Positions 17,471 through 25,965 are shown, counted from the stretch's first letter. The stretch is DNA of 58,040 nucleotides from Propionibacteriaceae bacterium (GCA_031267645.1 JAIRYW010000036.1:1-58040); one strand, 5' to 3'. The notes: generated from the letters alone by a model not told the origin. Made by a program: numbers and translations.

Positions 17471-18387
17471 GGCATGGAGCCTACTTGGGCCGGGTCGATC
17501 AGGTGCGGGGCGACCGCCCGCTCGAAACTGTCCACCGTCCGTCGCAGCACCCGCTCGGGGCGGTCGGCCCAGATCTCGGCGTTGAAGATCTCGACTTCGA
17601 CGTCGCCGGCGTAGCCGGTGGCCAGGACGGCCCGAGTCAGCGGGCCGAAATCGATCACGCCGTCGCCCGGGTAATGGCGGGCCAAGAGCACGTCGGGCGG
17701 CAACGGCGTGCGCCAGTCGCAGACCTGGTAGGCGGCCAAGCGGCCTTCGCGCCCGGCCCGGGCCAGCTGGGTCGGCAAATCCGCGTCCCACCAGAGGTGG
17801 AAGGTGTCGATGGTGACTCCGACCACGGCCGGGTCGAAGGGGCGGGCCAGGTCGAGGGCCTGGCCCAAGGTCGAAACCACGGCCCGGTCGGAGGCGTACA
17901 TCGGGTGCAGCGGTTCGACGGCCAGTCGTACCCCGGCCGCCGCCGCCTCCGGGACCAACTCGGCCAAGGCTTGGCCGACCCTCTGGCGGGCGCCCGCCAG
18001 GTCGCGCGATCCGGCCGGCAAGCCGCCGACCACGAGCACGAGGACGGCCTGCGAGCCGGCCGCCCCGGCCTGGGCCAAGGCGGCGGTCTCCTCGATGGCC
18101 CGGCGGTTGTCGTCCAGGGCGCGGCGGCGGGCCGGCCCTTCGGGGTCGGTGAAGAAACCGCCCCGACAGTAACTCGACAGGCGCAGGCCGGAGTCGCCCA
18201 GCAGGCGGACGGCCGCCGTCAGACCGACCTCGGCCACCGGCTCGCGCCACAGCCCGATGGCGGCGAGGCCGGCCTGGGCCGTCAGCCGGAGGGCGTCGGG
18301 CAGGCTGGTCCGCTTCAGCGTGGCTTGGTTGATCGACAAACGGGGATGGGGCTGGCCCAGCTCCGGCCGCCGCGGCGACCCTGTCAT
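17467..18387 (-). CDS. Sugar phosphate isomerase/epimerase-like TIM-barrel protein
   Basis: A 306-aa member of the xylose-isomerase-like TIM-barrel (AP endonuclease 2) superfamily. Metal-ligand candidates are the Glu in VRLAVEPLHPM, the Asp/His of VTIDTFHLWWD and the terminal Glu in DVEVEIFNAEIW, the usual E-D-H-E set. ATG 18385-18387 is preferred over a GTG two codons earlier because GAGGAG is spaced 7 nt from it. Such proteins isomerise or hydrate keto-sugars, and partners of Gfo/Idh enzymes in C-glycoside or 3-keto-glycoside breakdown belong to this fold. The role here is inferred from context. Confidence 0.78.
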   Translation of the reverse strand: MTGSPRRPELGQPHPRLSINQATLKRTSLPDALRLTAQAGLAAIGLWREPVAEVGLTAAVRLLGDSGLRLSSYCRGGFFTDPEGPARRRALDDNRRAIEETAALAQAGAAGSQAVLVLVVGGLPAGSRDLAGARQRVGQALAELVPEAAAAGVRLAVEPLHPMYASDRAVVSTLGQALDLARPFDPAVVGVTIDTFHLWWDADLPTQLARAGREGRLAAYQVCDWRTPLPPDVLLARHYPGDGVIDFGPLTRAVLATGYAGDVEVEIFNAEIWADRPERVLRRTVDSFERAVAPHLIDPAQVGSMP

Positions 18388-18421
18388 GGTCACTCCTCTC
18401 CTGCGCCTGGCCGCCGACGGC

Positions 18422-19621
18422 TCAGGCCAGAGTCAGCTCGGGTAGGACGATCTTGCGCCCCAGACGACTCGACTCCAGCCCGGCCTCGGCCAGGCTGACG
18501 CCGCGGGCGCCGGCCAAGAGGTCGTACGGATACGGCGTCCCCAGGGCGTAGGAGCGCAGGAAGTCCTCCCACTGCCGCTTGAAAGCGTTGACGAAGACCT
18601 CGTTGTCGGGCGCCTCGATCCAATCCGCCGCGTAATCGTGGGTGTCGGCCAGATCGGGGTTCCAGATCGGCCGCGGGGTGACGTCACGTGGTTGCAGTTT
18701 GGCCCCGAACAGCCCCACCACGGCCGAGCCGTGGGTGCCGTCGATCTGGAACCGGACCAGTTCGTCGCGATCGACCCGGACCGTCCAACTGGAGTTGATC
18801 TGGGCCACTACCGAGTCGGCCAGTTCGAAGATGGCGTAGGCGGCGTCGTCGGCGGTGGCCGGATAGGGCTGGCCCTGTTCGTCCCAGCGTTGGGGGATGT
18901 GGGTGGCGGTGTGGGCGTAGACGCTGCGGACCGGGCCGAAGAGGTTCTCCAAGACGTAGCCCCAGTGGGGGAACATGTCGGACACGATGCCGCCGCCGTC
19001 TTGGCTGCGATAGTTCCAACTCGGACGTTGGGCCGACTGCCAGTCGCCCTCGAAGACCCAGTAGCCGAATTCGCCTTGGACGGACAGGACGCGACCGAAG
19101 AAGCCGGAATCGAGCAGTCGTCGTAACTTGCGCAGACCGGGCAGGTAGAGCTTGTCGTGCACGACGCCGCTCTTGAGGCCGGCGGCGGCGGCCAGCCGAG
19201 CCAATTCGAGGGCTTCGGCGGCGGTCGAGGCGGTCGGTTTCTCGCTGTAGATCGTCTTGCCGGCGGCGATGGCCCGGCGGAGGGCGTCGGCCCGGGCCTG
19301 GGTGGCGAGGAAATCGGCGTAGATCGGCCAACCGGGGTCGCCCAGGGCGGCGTCGAGGTCGCAGGTCCAGTCTTCGATGTCGTGGCGCCGGGCCAATTCG
19401 GCCAGCTTGGCCGGGTGGCGTCCGGCCAAGAGCAGACGGGGCGTCAGCCTGGTCCCGTCGGGCAACTCGACTCCGCCTTGGTCCCGGATGGCGAGCAGGG
19501 AACGGACCAGATGCTGGCGGTAACCCATCCGGCCGGTCACCCCGTTGACGATGATCCCGACCTGACGGGCGTCGGACCGGTCCGGGGAGGGGACGGGCGT
19601 CGGGCGGGTGGGGTCGGTCAT
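18422..19621 (-). CDS. Gfo/Idh/MocA-family oxidoreductase
   Basis: A 399-aa NAD(P)-dependent sugar/inositol-type dehydrogenase. The N-terminal Rossmann motif is unusual: GIIVNGVTGRMGYRQ replaces the common GxGxxG. The EKP motif is present as GKTIYSEKPTA near residue 125, with the active-site Lys. The C-terminal alpha/beta substrate domain includes GGIVSDMFPHWGYVLENLFG, where Asp and His occupy the expected catalytic positions. It lies 34 bases downstream of the TIM-barrel gene's opposite neighbour in one transcript with the importer. Oxidation of a glycoside or keto-sugar hydroxyl is the inferred role. Confidence 0.85.
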   Translation of the reverse strand: MTDPTRPTPVPSPDRSDARQVGIIVNGVTGRMGYRQHLVRSLLAIRDQGGVELPDGTRLTPRLLLAGRHPAKLAELARRHDIEDWTCDLDAALGDPGWPIYADFLATQARADALRRAIAAGKTIYSEKPTASTAAEALELARLAAAAGLKSGVVHDKLYLPGLRKLRRLLDSGFFGRVLSVQGEFGYWVFEGDWQSAQRPSWNYRSQDGGGIVSDMFPHWGYVLENLFGPVRSVYAHTATHIPQRWDEQGQPYPATADDAAYAIFELADSVVAQINSSWTVRVDRDELVRFQIDGTHGSAVVGLFGAKLQPRDVTPRPIWNPDLADTHDYAADWIEAPDNEVFVNAFKRQWEDFLRSYALGTPYPYDLLAGARGVSLAEAGLESSRLGRKIVLPELTLA

Positions 19622-19673
19622 CGGGTTTTCCTATCACTCGGTTGGCGGAGTTGGCGGCGGCTGGCGAAGAGAC

Positions 19674-20348
19674 TCACGAGCCCTCCTTCCGTCGGCGGGC
19701 CTCGACCGCGACGACGGCGAAGGCGACTAAGCCGCAGCCGGCCGGCGTCAGGACGATCGACTGCCAGGCCAGCAGGACGGCCCCGACCACGGCGAAGGCG
19801 ACCAGGCCGCAGCCGGCCGGATCGGTCTCGAGACGACGGCGCAGGCCGCCCACGGCGGCGGTCCATCCGCTGTCCGGTCGCCAAGCGCCGGCGGCCAGGG
19901 CGACGGCGGTGGCGACGAAGAGCATGCCGACGGCGCCGAGGATGGCTATGGCCGGACCCCCGGGGGCACCGTCGAGGCGGGCCAGCCGGATGGTCAGCCC
20001 GGCCGCGGCGGCCAGTCCGGTCGCCCCGGCGCCGACCACTAGGCCGCCCGGCAGGGCCGCCCTCAGATCTCGTCCGCACAGTCGCAGGGAGTTGTCCTCG
20101 GCTCTGAGATGGCGGCGCAGGTGCCCGGCTCCGACCGCTAGAGCGACCGGCAGAGTCAGCACGGGCAAAGCCAGCAGGAACAGACCGACCCCGACCAGGA
20201 GTACCTCGCCCCAGAGGGAGAACCAGTCCCGTGCCCCCGGATGGACGTCCGGCGCCCGGCCCGATCGGTCGGGGCCGGAGCCGGTCCGGTCCGCCCAACG
20301 GGCCGCCTGGCGGCGTCGACGCTGGTAGCGGGTGGCGGGCGGCGTCAT
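19674..20348 (-). CDS. YesL/DUF624-like membrane protein of the sugar transport operon
   Basis: A 224-aa membrane protein with about five hydrophobic segments (for example GEVLLVGVGLFLLALPVLTL). ATG 20346-20348 overlaps the stop of the upstream permease by four bases. Small membrane proteins of this kind (YesL, DUF624) often sit between sugar ABC permeases and catabolic genes; their function is unknown. The C-terminus contains an internal duplication in which PAGCGLVAFAVV occurs twice. Assignment to YesL rests on context and hydrophobic layout. Confidence 0.6.
   Translation of the reverse strand: MTPPATRYQRRRRQAARWADRTGSGPDRSGRAPDVHPGARDWFSLWGEVLLVGVGLFLLALPVLTLPVALAVGAGHLRRHLRAEDNSLRLCGRDLRAALPGGLVVGAGATGLAAAAGLTIRLARLDGAPGGPAIAILGAVGMLFVATAVALAAGAWRPDSGWTAAVGGLRRRLETDPAGCGLVAFAVVGAVLLAWQSIVLTPAGCGLVAFAVVAVEARRRKEGS
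19714..19820 (-). repeat. 32-bp direct repeat inside the YesL-like gene
   Basis: Copies at 19714-19745 and 19789-19820 differ at two or three positions and are 75 nt apart in frame. They encode PAGCGLVAFAVV twice in the last membrane region and look like a local segmental duplication. Confidence 0.8.
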
Positions 20349-21292
20349 CCTTTCATCCCCTGGGTCGCCATGCCTTGGATGAGGAAGCGTTGGAAGAAGA
20401 GGAAGAAGAGCAGCACCGGCACCAAGGCGACGAAGGAGGCCGCCACGGTGGCCCCGTAGTCGGACGTGCTGGTGGCGTCGTTGAACAGCCGCAGGGCGAC
20501 CGGCAGGGTGTAATTCGACGGCGAGGTCAGATAGATCAGCGGGGCCAGGAAGTCGTTCCAAGCCCAGATGAAAGAGAAGATGGCGCTGGTGATGAGGGCG
20601 GGCCGGAGCAGGGGCAGGATGACGGACCAGAAGATCCGGGGGTGGCCGGCTCCGTCGATGCGGGCGGCCTCGTCGAGGTCGCGCGGGATGTTGCGCACGA
20701 ACTGGACCATCAGGAAGACGAAGAAAGCGTCGGTGGCCAAGAACTTGCCTAAGACGAGAGGTACGTAGGTGTCGATCAGCCCGAGCTGGTTGAAGATGAG
20801 GTACTGGGGGATGATGACGACGTGGAAGGGCAGCAGCAGGGTTCCGATCATGGCGGCGAAGAAGACGCCCAGGCCGCGGAAACGGATGCGGGCGAAAGCG
20901 TAGGCGGCCAGCGAGGCGGACAGCAAGGTGCCGACGACGGCCAACGAGGCGACTAGAGCCGAGTTGGCGAAGTAGCGCCACAGCGGCACCCCGGCGATGC
21001 CCCGGATGATTTTACGGAAATTGTCGAAGGAGGGATCCCACGGCAGCAGAGAGGTGTTGCGGCCGAACTCGCTCGACGGCTTGAAGGTGGAGAAGCCCAG
21101 CCAAATCAGGGGATAGAGCATGACGACGGTGAGGCCGAGCAAGATGACGAACCAGGCGATGGTGGCGGCCGGGTTGTGACGCGGTCCGCCCAGGCGGCGC
21201 CAGCGGCGGCCGACGGCCGGGGCGGCGGGGGTCTGGGCGTCCGGGGCTTGGGCCTCGAGGGTCTGGGTGTCCGGGGTCTGGGTGTCGCTCAT
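20345..21292 (-). CDS. Carbohydrate ABC transporter permease (MalG type)
   Basis: A 315-aa inner-membrane permease with six predicted segments. The EAA loop that contacts the ATPase is DLDEAARIDGAGHPRIFW, typical of the MalG/CUT1 class. The first ~35 residues are a Pro/Thr/Gln-rich tail with repeated PDTQT-like units. Its start overlaps the stop of the other permease by four bases. With that permease and the binding protein it forms the importer of the operon; the ATPase must come from elsewhere, probably the gene at 8690-9781. Confidence 0.92.
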   Translation of the reverse strand: MSDTQTPDTQTLEAQAPDAQTPAAPAVGRRWRRLGGPRHNPAATIAWFVILLGLTVVMLYPLIWLGFSTFKPSSEFGRNTSLLPWDPSFDNFRKIIRGIAGVPLWRYFANSALVASLAVVGTLLSASLAAYAFARIRFRGLGVFFAAMIGTLLLPFHVVIIPQYLIFNQLGLIDTYVPLVLGKFLATDAFFVFLMVQFVRNIPRDLDEAARIDGAGHPRIFWSVILPLLRPALITSAIFSFIWAWNDFLAPLIYLTSPSNYTLPVALRLFNDATSTSDYGATVAASFVALVPVLLFFLFFQRFLIQGMATQGMKG

Positions 21293-22263
21293 CGGTTATC
21301 TCCGGCGTAATGCACCCAGGAGCGGGAGCTGCGGAACAGGATGACCGCCACTAAGGCGGCGAAGACGACGACGACCCAGGCGATGGCGGCGGCGTAGCCC
21401 ATCTGCATGTCGGCGAAACCACGTTTGTACATGTAGAGGGTGATGAAGTTGAGCCGGCCGCCGGGGCTGCCCGTGCCGTTGGAGATGATGAAAGCCGAGC
21501 CGAAGACCTGGAAGGCGCGGATCGTCTCCAACAAGAGGTTGAAGAAGATGACCGAGGACAGCATCGGCACGGTCACAGAGACGAACTTGCGCACGGCCCC
21601 GGCGCCGTCGACCTCGGCCGCCTCGTACAACTCGGCCGGGATCTCTTTCAGACCGGCCAGGAAGATGACCATGGGGGCGCCGAACTCCCAGACGCTGAGT
21701 ATGACCATCATGGGGATGGCCAAATCGACATTCCCCACCCAGCCGCCCAGGTCGAGCCCGAAAACGGAGAGGGCGTTGTCGACCGGGCCGTCCGTGCCGA
21801 ACATGGCCCGCCAGACGATGGCGACCGAGACCGAGGCTCCGATCAGGCTGGGGGCGTAGAAGGCCGAGCGGAAGAACCCAGACCCCCGACTGAAGTAGTT
21901 CAGCAGTAGGGCGATGCCGAGGGCGGCGGCCAATTTGATCGGGGTGCCGACGAGGACGTATTGGAGGGTCGACTTGACTGATTTGATGAAGACCGGATCT
22001 TGGGTGAACAAGCGGACGTAGTTGTCGAAGCCGATCCACCGCGGCGGACTGAAGATGTTGTACTTGGTGAAGGAGAGGTAGAGCGAATACAGCATCGGGC
22101 CGATCGTGAGGCCGAAGAAGCCGACCAGCCAAGGGGCTAGGAAGGCGTAACCGGCTCGGGTCTCGCGACCGGCCCGAGCTTTGGCCCGGGTCGCCCGGTG
22201 GGAACCGGGCGACCCGTGGCCGTCAGCTGTCGGGGCCTCGGGGGAGATTCGTGATCGTCCCAC
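21289..22263 (-). CDS. Carbohydrate ABC transporter permease (MalF type)
   Basis: A 324-aa CUT1 permease. An Arg/Ala-rich N-terminal tail precedes six membrane segments beginning with YAFLAPWLVGFFGLTIGP. The EAA loop reads ELYEAAEVDGAGAVRKF. It is directly downstream of the binding-protein gene (31-nt gap) and overlaps the MalG-type gene by ATGA. The two permeases make the heterodimeric channel. Confidence 0.92.
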   Translation of the reverse strand: MGRSRISPEAPTADGHGSPGSHRATRAKARAGRETRAGYAFLAPWLVGFFGLTIGPMLYSLYLSFTKYNIFSPPRWIGFDNYVRLFTQDPVFIKSVKSTLQYVLVGTPIKLAAALGIALLLNYFSRGSGFFRSAFYAPSLIGASVSVAIVWRAMFGTDGPVDNALSVFGLDLGGWVGNVDLAIPMMVILSVWEFGAPMVIFLAGLKEIPAELYEAAEVDGAGAVRKFVSVTVPMLSSVIFFNLLLETIRAFQVFGSAFIISNGTGSPGGRLNFITLYMYKRGFADMQMGYAAAIAWVVVVFAALVAVILFRSSRSWVHYAGDNR

Positions 22264-22294
22264 GATTTGGCTCCTGTCAGTCTTGGGTCGGTGG

Positions 22295-23587
22295 TCAGGC
22301 GTTGAGGACGTTCGTCATCTCGACGAAGAACTCAGCCACGGCGTCGTCGACGCTGATCGTGCCCAGGCCCAACTCGGTGCCGAGGACGCGGAATTTCTCT
22401 TCGATGGTGCCGAAGCCGACCACGGGCACGGGCGGCGGGTCGCCCAAGCGGTTGGCCACCGAGATCTCATAGTCGTAGATCTGCTGCGACAAGGGGTCGA
22501 GGTCGACCCCGGCCAGCTGAGTGGCCGAAGCCGGGATGCCCCGGTTGGTGCCGAAGATGCCACCCACCCGCTCGTCGTTGAGGAGGAAGTCGACCAAGAT
22601 GGCGGCGGCCTCGGGATGCTCGGTGGTGGCGGCGATGGAATGCATCATCGACGGCTTGAGATAGAGATCCTTCGAGCCGATCTTGGCGGTCGGCGGGGCG
22701 GCCAGGGCCAGAGCGGAGGCTTCGACTCCGAGGTCGCCCATGTAGCTGGCTCCGAAGTTGTCCCAGGTCAGCTCGGTGGCGGCCAGTCCGCCGCCGAAGC
22801 CGCTCTTGGGGTAGATCTCTTCGGCTCTCGACTGTGGCACCACGACGCCGGCCCGGATGGCTTCGGTCTGGTTCCAGAAATCTTTCAGATCGTCCTGGCT
22901 GAAGGCGGGGCTGCCGTCCTGGTTGAAGAGGTTGCCGCCGTTGGCCCGCAGGATCAGCTCGAAGTTCTGGATCCGGCCGCCCCAGTCCACGCCGCCCCAG
23001 TATTGGCCGGCGCCGGCGGTGGTGACTTGCGTCATCCAGGCGTTGTAGTCGTCCCAGGAGCCGCCGCCGGCGAAGGGCTGGAGGCCGAGCTGCTGGATCA
23101 GGGGCAGGTTGAGGTGGACGGCCCAGGCGTTGGTCCCGATCGGCAGAGCGGTCGTGACGCCGCCGACCACGCCGACGCCGAGGGCCTGCTGGCTGAAGCT
23201 GTCGGTCTTGATGGTGGAGCCCAGGTAGGGGCCGAGGTCGAGCAGGAGCCCGTTCTCGGAGTATTGCCGCAGGTAGGAGTAGTCGAACATCATGACATCC
23301 GGCAGATCGCCGCCGACGGCCTCGATCTGGCGCTTCTCCCAGAATTCAGGGAAAGCCAAGAAGGAGGAGTTGACCGTGATGTTCTCGTGTTCATCCTGGA
23401 AGATGGCCAGGGCTTGCTCGTAGAACCCGGCTCGGACGTCGTTGCCCCAAAAGGCTAGGTCCAAGGTGACCGGTTGGTTCGGGTCGTAGCCGCTGTCGGA
23501 GGGGTCGGGGTCCGACCCGCCGCAGCCCGCCGTCAACGCGGCCGCCACGGCCAGGGCAAGCGCCGAGACAAAACGCTTTTTCAACAT
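22295..23587 (-). CDS. Sugar ABC transporter substrate-binding lipoprotein
   Basis: A 430-aa extracellular solute-binding protein (family 1). The signal peptide ends in a lipobox LTAGC with the lipidated Cys at residue 22. The mature protein starts with an acidic Gly/Ser/Asp/Pro linker and continues with the binding fold. Many surface Trp/Tyr residues (for example GQYWGGVDWGGR) suit an oligosaccharide or glycoside ligand. It is the first gene of the ~10-kb minus-strand operon, with a promoter and LacI operator 107-157 nt upstream of its start. Confidence 0.92.
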   Translation of the reverse strand: MLKKRFVSALALAVAAALTAGCGGSDPDPSDSGYDPNQPVTLDLAFWGNDVRAGFYEQALAIFQDEHENITVNSSFLAFPEFWEKRQIEAVGGDLPDVMMFDYSYLRQYSENGLLLDLGPYLGSTIKTDSFSQQALGVGVVGGVTTALPIGTNAWAVHLNLPLIQQLGLQPFAGGGSWDDYNAWMTQVTTAGAGQYWGGVDWGGRIQNFELILRANGGNLFNQDGSPAFSQDDLKDFWNQTEAIRAGVVVPQSRAEEIYPKSGFGGGLAATELTWDNFGASYMGDLGVEASALALAAPPTAKIGSKDLYLKPSMMHSIAATTEHPEAAAILVDFLLNDERVGGIFGTNRGIPASATQLAGVDLDPLSQQIYDYEISVANRLGDPPPVPVVGFGTIEEKFRVLGTELGLGTISVDDAVAEFFVEMTNVLNA

Positions 23588-23693
23588 CGTTGTCCTCTCT
23601 GAGCAGTCTCAGCCGGCCTTTGAAGGGCTGAACTGCTCTGTGCGTGTGGTCGCGAAACGCGATATGGAGGCGGTCTCACATCACAGACGACGT

Positions 23694-23715
23694 GATGGGA
23701 AAGCGCTTACCCATC
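23694..23715 (-). promoter_or_regulatory. LacI-type operator upstream of the sugar importer operon
   Basis: The core GGGAAAGCGCTTACCC (23697-23712) is a near-perfect palindrome extended by GAT/ATC flanks, with one mismatched pair. A central CG flanked by A/T-rich half-sites is typical for LacI-family operators. It lies 3 nt downstream of the predicted -10 box, so binding would block transcription. The in-operon LacI protein is the likely ligand. Confidence 0.75.
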
Positions 23716-23744
23716 AACGTAGCCACCACCGCTGAGTTCCGCAA
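23716..23744 (-). promoter_or_regulatory. Promoter of the sugar importer/catabolic operon
   Basis: On the minus strand a -35 box TTGCGG (23739-23744) and a -10 box TACGTT (23716-23721) are separated by 17 nt. The LacI operator follows directly. The same -10-to-operator spacing recurs upstream of the DUF6807 gene, which strengthens the call. Confidence 0.6.
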
Positions 23745-23848
23745 GTCAGCGTTATAGAACTGTTACGAAAGGCCTCGGTCGAGGCCGCGGCGGGCCCGTC
23801 CCCGGGGGTTGGGCGGGCGGGGCTTGGGAAGCGGTGGTCGCCGCGGCG

Positions 23849-24955
23849 TCAACGCTGCGGCCGGAGATCGGCCACCGGACTGGCGAAGCCGCTGCGGTGA
23901 GTCGGATGGCGGGCCAAGTCGGCTGGTCTGACGACGCCGCCGTCGGCGGCGGCCGAGGCGTAGATGGCGGCCACTATCTCGAAGGCCCGGGCCGGATGCG
24001 AGGCCGTCGCCGGCAGCGGGGCCCCGGCCAGGAGGGCGTCGAAGACGTCACGTAGCCAAGGGGCGTGGCCGGACTGCTCGTCTTCCGTCTGGTCCGGGAA
24101 GGCCCAGGCGGCGGCCTCGGCGGCGCTGACAGCGGGGGCGGGGGTGACGCGCCAGTCGGCCCGGCCGTGGCCGTAGAGGTGCTCCAGGGTGATGGTGGCT
24201 TTGTCGGTGTCGATGCGGATGGCGGAGGTCTGGCGAGGCGACACCGCGCTCGAGCTGACGACGGCGACGACGCCATTGGCGAAGACGACGGTGGCGGTCG
24301 AGACGTCCTCGGTCTCGGTCTGACGGGCCAGCCGCCAGAGCCGGCCCCAGACGCAGTCCCAGTCGCCCAGCAGATAGGCCAGCAAGTCGATCTGGTGGAT
24401 GCCGTGGCCCAGGGTGGTGCCGCCGCCCTCGCTCTGCCAGCGGCCCCGCCAGGGGGCGGCGAAATAGTCGGCGTCGCGGTACCACAGGGTCTGGCAATGG
24501 GCCAGCAGGGGGCGGCCCAGGGCGCCCGAGCCGAGCAGGCCTCGGATGTGGGCGGCGGCGGCGCCGGAGCGCTGCTGGAAGACCACGGCCAACTCGCGGC
24601 CGGCCCGCCGGCCGGCCCTGATCATGTCGTCGAGCTGGTCCAAAGACGAGGCCGGCGGTTTCTCGACCACGACGTGGGCGCCGGCGGCGAAAGCCGCCAA
24701 GGCCTGCTGGCGGTGGGCCTCGGGCGGGGTGCAGAGCAGGACGACGTCCGGGGTTTGGGCGGCCAGCAGCTGGTCGACCGAGTGGTAGACCGGCGGATCG
24801 CCCCATTGGGCGGCGAACTGACGGGCTTTGGTCGGAACCAAGTCGGTGACGGCGACCAAGTCGGCCCGGGGATGGACGGCGATGGCCTGGGCGTGCAACT
24901 GGGCCACGGCGCCAGCGCCGACGATGGCGCAGCGCAAACGGTCCGGCGGGTTCAT
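23849..24955 (-). CDS. Second Gfo/Idh/MocA-family oxidoreductase
   Basis: A 368-aa NAD(P)-dependent oxidoreductase with a canonical Rossmann start, CAIVGAGAVAQLHAQA, and an EKP motif in AHVVVEKPPASS. The substrate domain contains GGGTTLGHGIHQIDLLAYLLG, where the Asp/His pair of the family's active site is conserved. ATG 24953-24955 overlaps the DUF6807 stop by four bases. It is distinct from the Gfo/Idh enzyme at 18.4 kb, which has an atypical nucleotide motif, so the two probably act on different steps or regiochemistry. Confidence 0.88.
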   Translation of the reverse strand: MNPPDRLRCAIVGAGAVAQLHAQAIAVHPRADLVAVTDLVPTKARQFAAQWGDPPVYHSVDQLLAAQTPDVVLLCTPPEAHRQQALAAFAAGAHVVVEKPPASSLDQLDDMIRAGRRAGRELAVVFQQRSGAAAAHIRGLLGSGALGRPLLAHCQTLWYRDADYFAAPWRGRWQSEGGGTTLGHGIHQIDLLAYLLGDWDCVWGRLWRLARQTETEDVSTATVVFANGVVAVVSSSAVSPRQTSAIRIDTDKATITLEHLYGHGRADWRVTPAPAVSAAEAAAWAFPDQTEDEQSGHAPWLRDVFDALLAGAPLPATASHPARAFEIVAAIYASAAADGGVVRPADLARHPTHRSGFASPVADLRPQR

Positions 24956-25851
24956 CGGTCGGCCGCCCGGTCGAGTTCGGCCACCAAGGCGACCGCGGCG
25001 CCCTGGCGGGCGGCGATGTCGTGATCGCCTAGACACAGGACGACGGCCAGGACCAGTTCGGCGGCGGGCGCGACGACGGTCTCGCGGTGGAAGAAAGGAG
25101 CCGGGCCGAGGCCGGCGTACTCCTGGCTGCGGACGAACCAAGGGTGGGGCCGCCCCGGCGTGGCGTCGGCCATCAGGACTCCGACCGGCTGGTCGGGCGC
25201 GAGATAGGCCAGCCACTCGGCCGAGCTGTCACGGGCCTCCTGGCCGACCAGTCCGTCCGGGCCGACGATCCGGCCGCCTCGGAAATCGGCCGGGCCGCGC
25301 CAGAAGAGACCGGCGTAGCCGGCGTCAGGGCGTCCGCGCACGGTCGGCGAGGCGATGACGAGGGGCTGGGAGGTCAGGTTGCGCAGACGGCTGCACCAGG
25401 TCAGGGCCCAAGCCTTGGAGTCGATCGGGCGGGCGGTCAGACGGCGGGTCTCGGTCAGCACGACTTCCTCATGGCCGGTCACCCAGTCGAGGGTCTGATC
25501 GAGCCGGGCCACCGGGCCGTCGGTCAGCCGGTCGAAGGAGCGATGGATCTGGCGGCCGTGGTTGGGCAGGTCGACGTAGCCGCGGCCGGACAGATAGGTC
25601 GGTCCGCCCCAGAAATTGTCCGGGCCGACGCAGGGCAGAGCCAAAGACAGACCGTGGTGCCAGGGGTGGTCGACCGGCCGGAAACCGGTGGCCGGCAGGC
25701 CGCCCAGGGTGGTCAGGCGGGCGTAGGGGCGGGGTGACTCGATCCGGGCCGTGTCGGGGCGGAAAATGTACTCGGCCACGACCCGTCCAGCCAACCTCAG
25801 CCGGACCCGGTCCGACAGCGACCGGTCGATGGCCACGTCGTCTTCCGCCAT
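24952..25851 (-). CDS. DUF6807 (PmoA-like) family protein
   Basis: A 299-aa protein with the conserved run RPVDHPWHHGLSLALPCVG and NFWGG typical of the PmoA/DUF6807 family, which is frequent in polysaccharide and glycoside catabolic clusters next to Gfo/Idh dehydrogenases. Conserved His residues in DHPWHHG could bind metal or act in catalysis; the family's chemistry is not settled as far as I know. It is the first gene of a two-gene operon. The ATG has GGGAG 4 nt upstream, and a LacI operator/promoter lies 56-83 nt further up. Confidence 0.8.
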   Translation of the reverse strand: MAEDDVAIDRSLSDRVRLRLAGRVVAEYIFRPDTARIESPRPYARLTTLGGLPATGFRPVDHPWHHGLSLALPCVGPDNFWGGPTYLSGRGYVDLPNHGRQIHRSFDRLTDGPVARLDQTLDWVTGHEEVVLTETRRLTARPIDSKAWALTWCSRLRNLTSQPLVIASPTVRGRPDAGYAGLFWRGPADFRGGRIVGPDGLVGQEARDSSAEWLAYLAPDQPVGVLMADATPGRPHPWFVRSQEYAGLGPAPFFHRETVVAPAAELVLAVVLCLGDHDIAARQGAAVALVAELDRAADR

Positions 25852-25906
25852 GTCACTCCCGTCTTTTTGGACAGCCCGTCGTCGCCTCCGAGCGGTTTCC
25901 CGCCAC

Positions 25907-25928
25907 CTTGGGAAAGCGATTACCCGGC
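25907..25928 (-). promoter_or_regulatory. LacI-type operator upstream of the DUF6807 operon
   Basis: The core GGGAAAGCGATTACCC (25910-25925) matches the operator at 23697-23712 at 15 of 16 positions. It is the second member of the predicted regulon of the LacI protein at 16.4-17.5 kb. Confidence 0.72.
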
Positions 25929-25934
25929 ATCGTA
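25929..25934 (-). promoter_or_regulatory. -10 box for the DUF6807 operon
   Basis: TACGAT on the minus strand, 3 nt from the LacI operator core, the same spacing as at the importer promoter. A weak -35 (CTGGCG) lies about 18 nt upstream. Confidence 0.5.
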
Positions 25935-25965
25935 GCGGCTGCGCCAGGTCGTCGCCAGGGACGTC

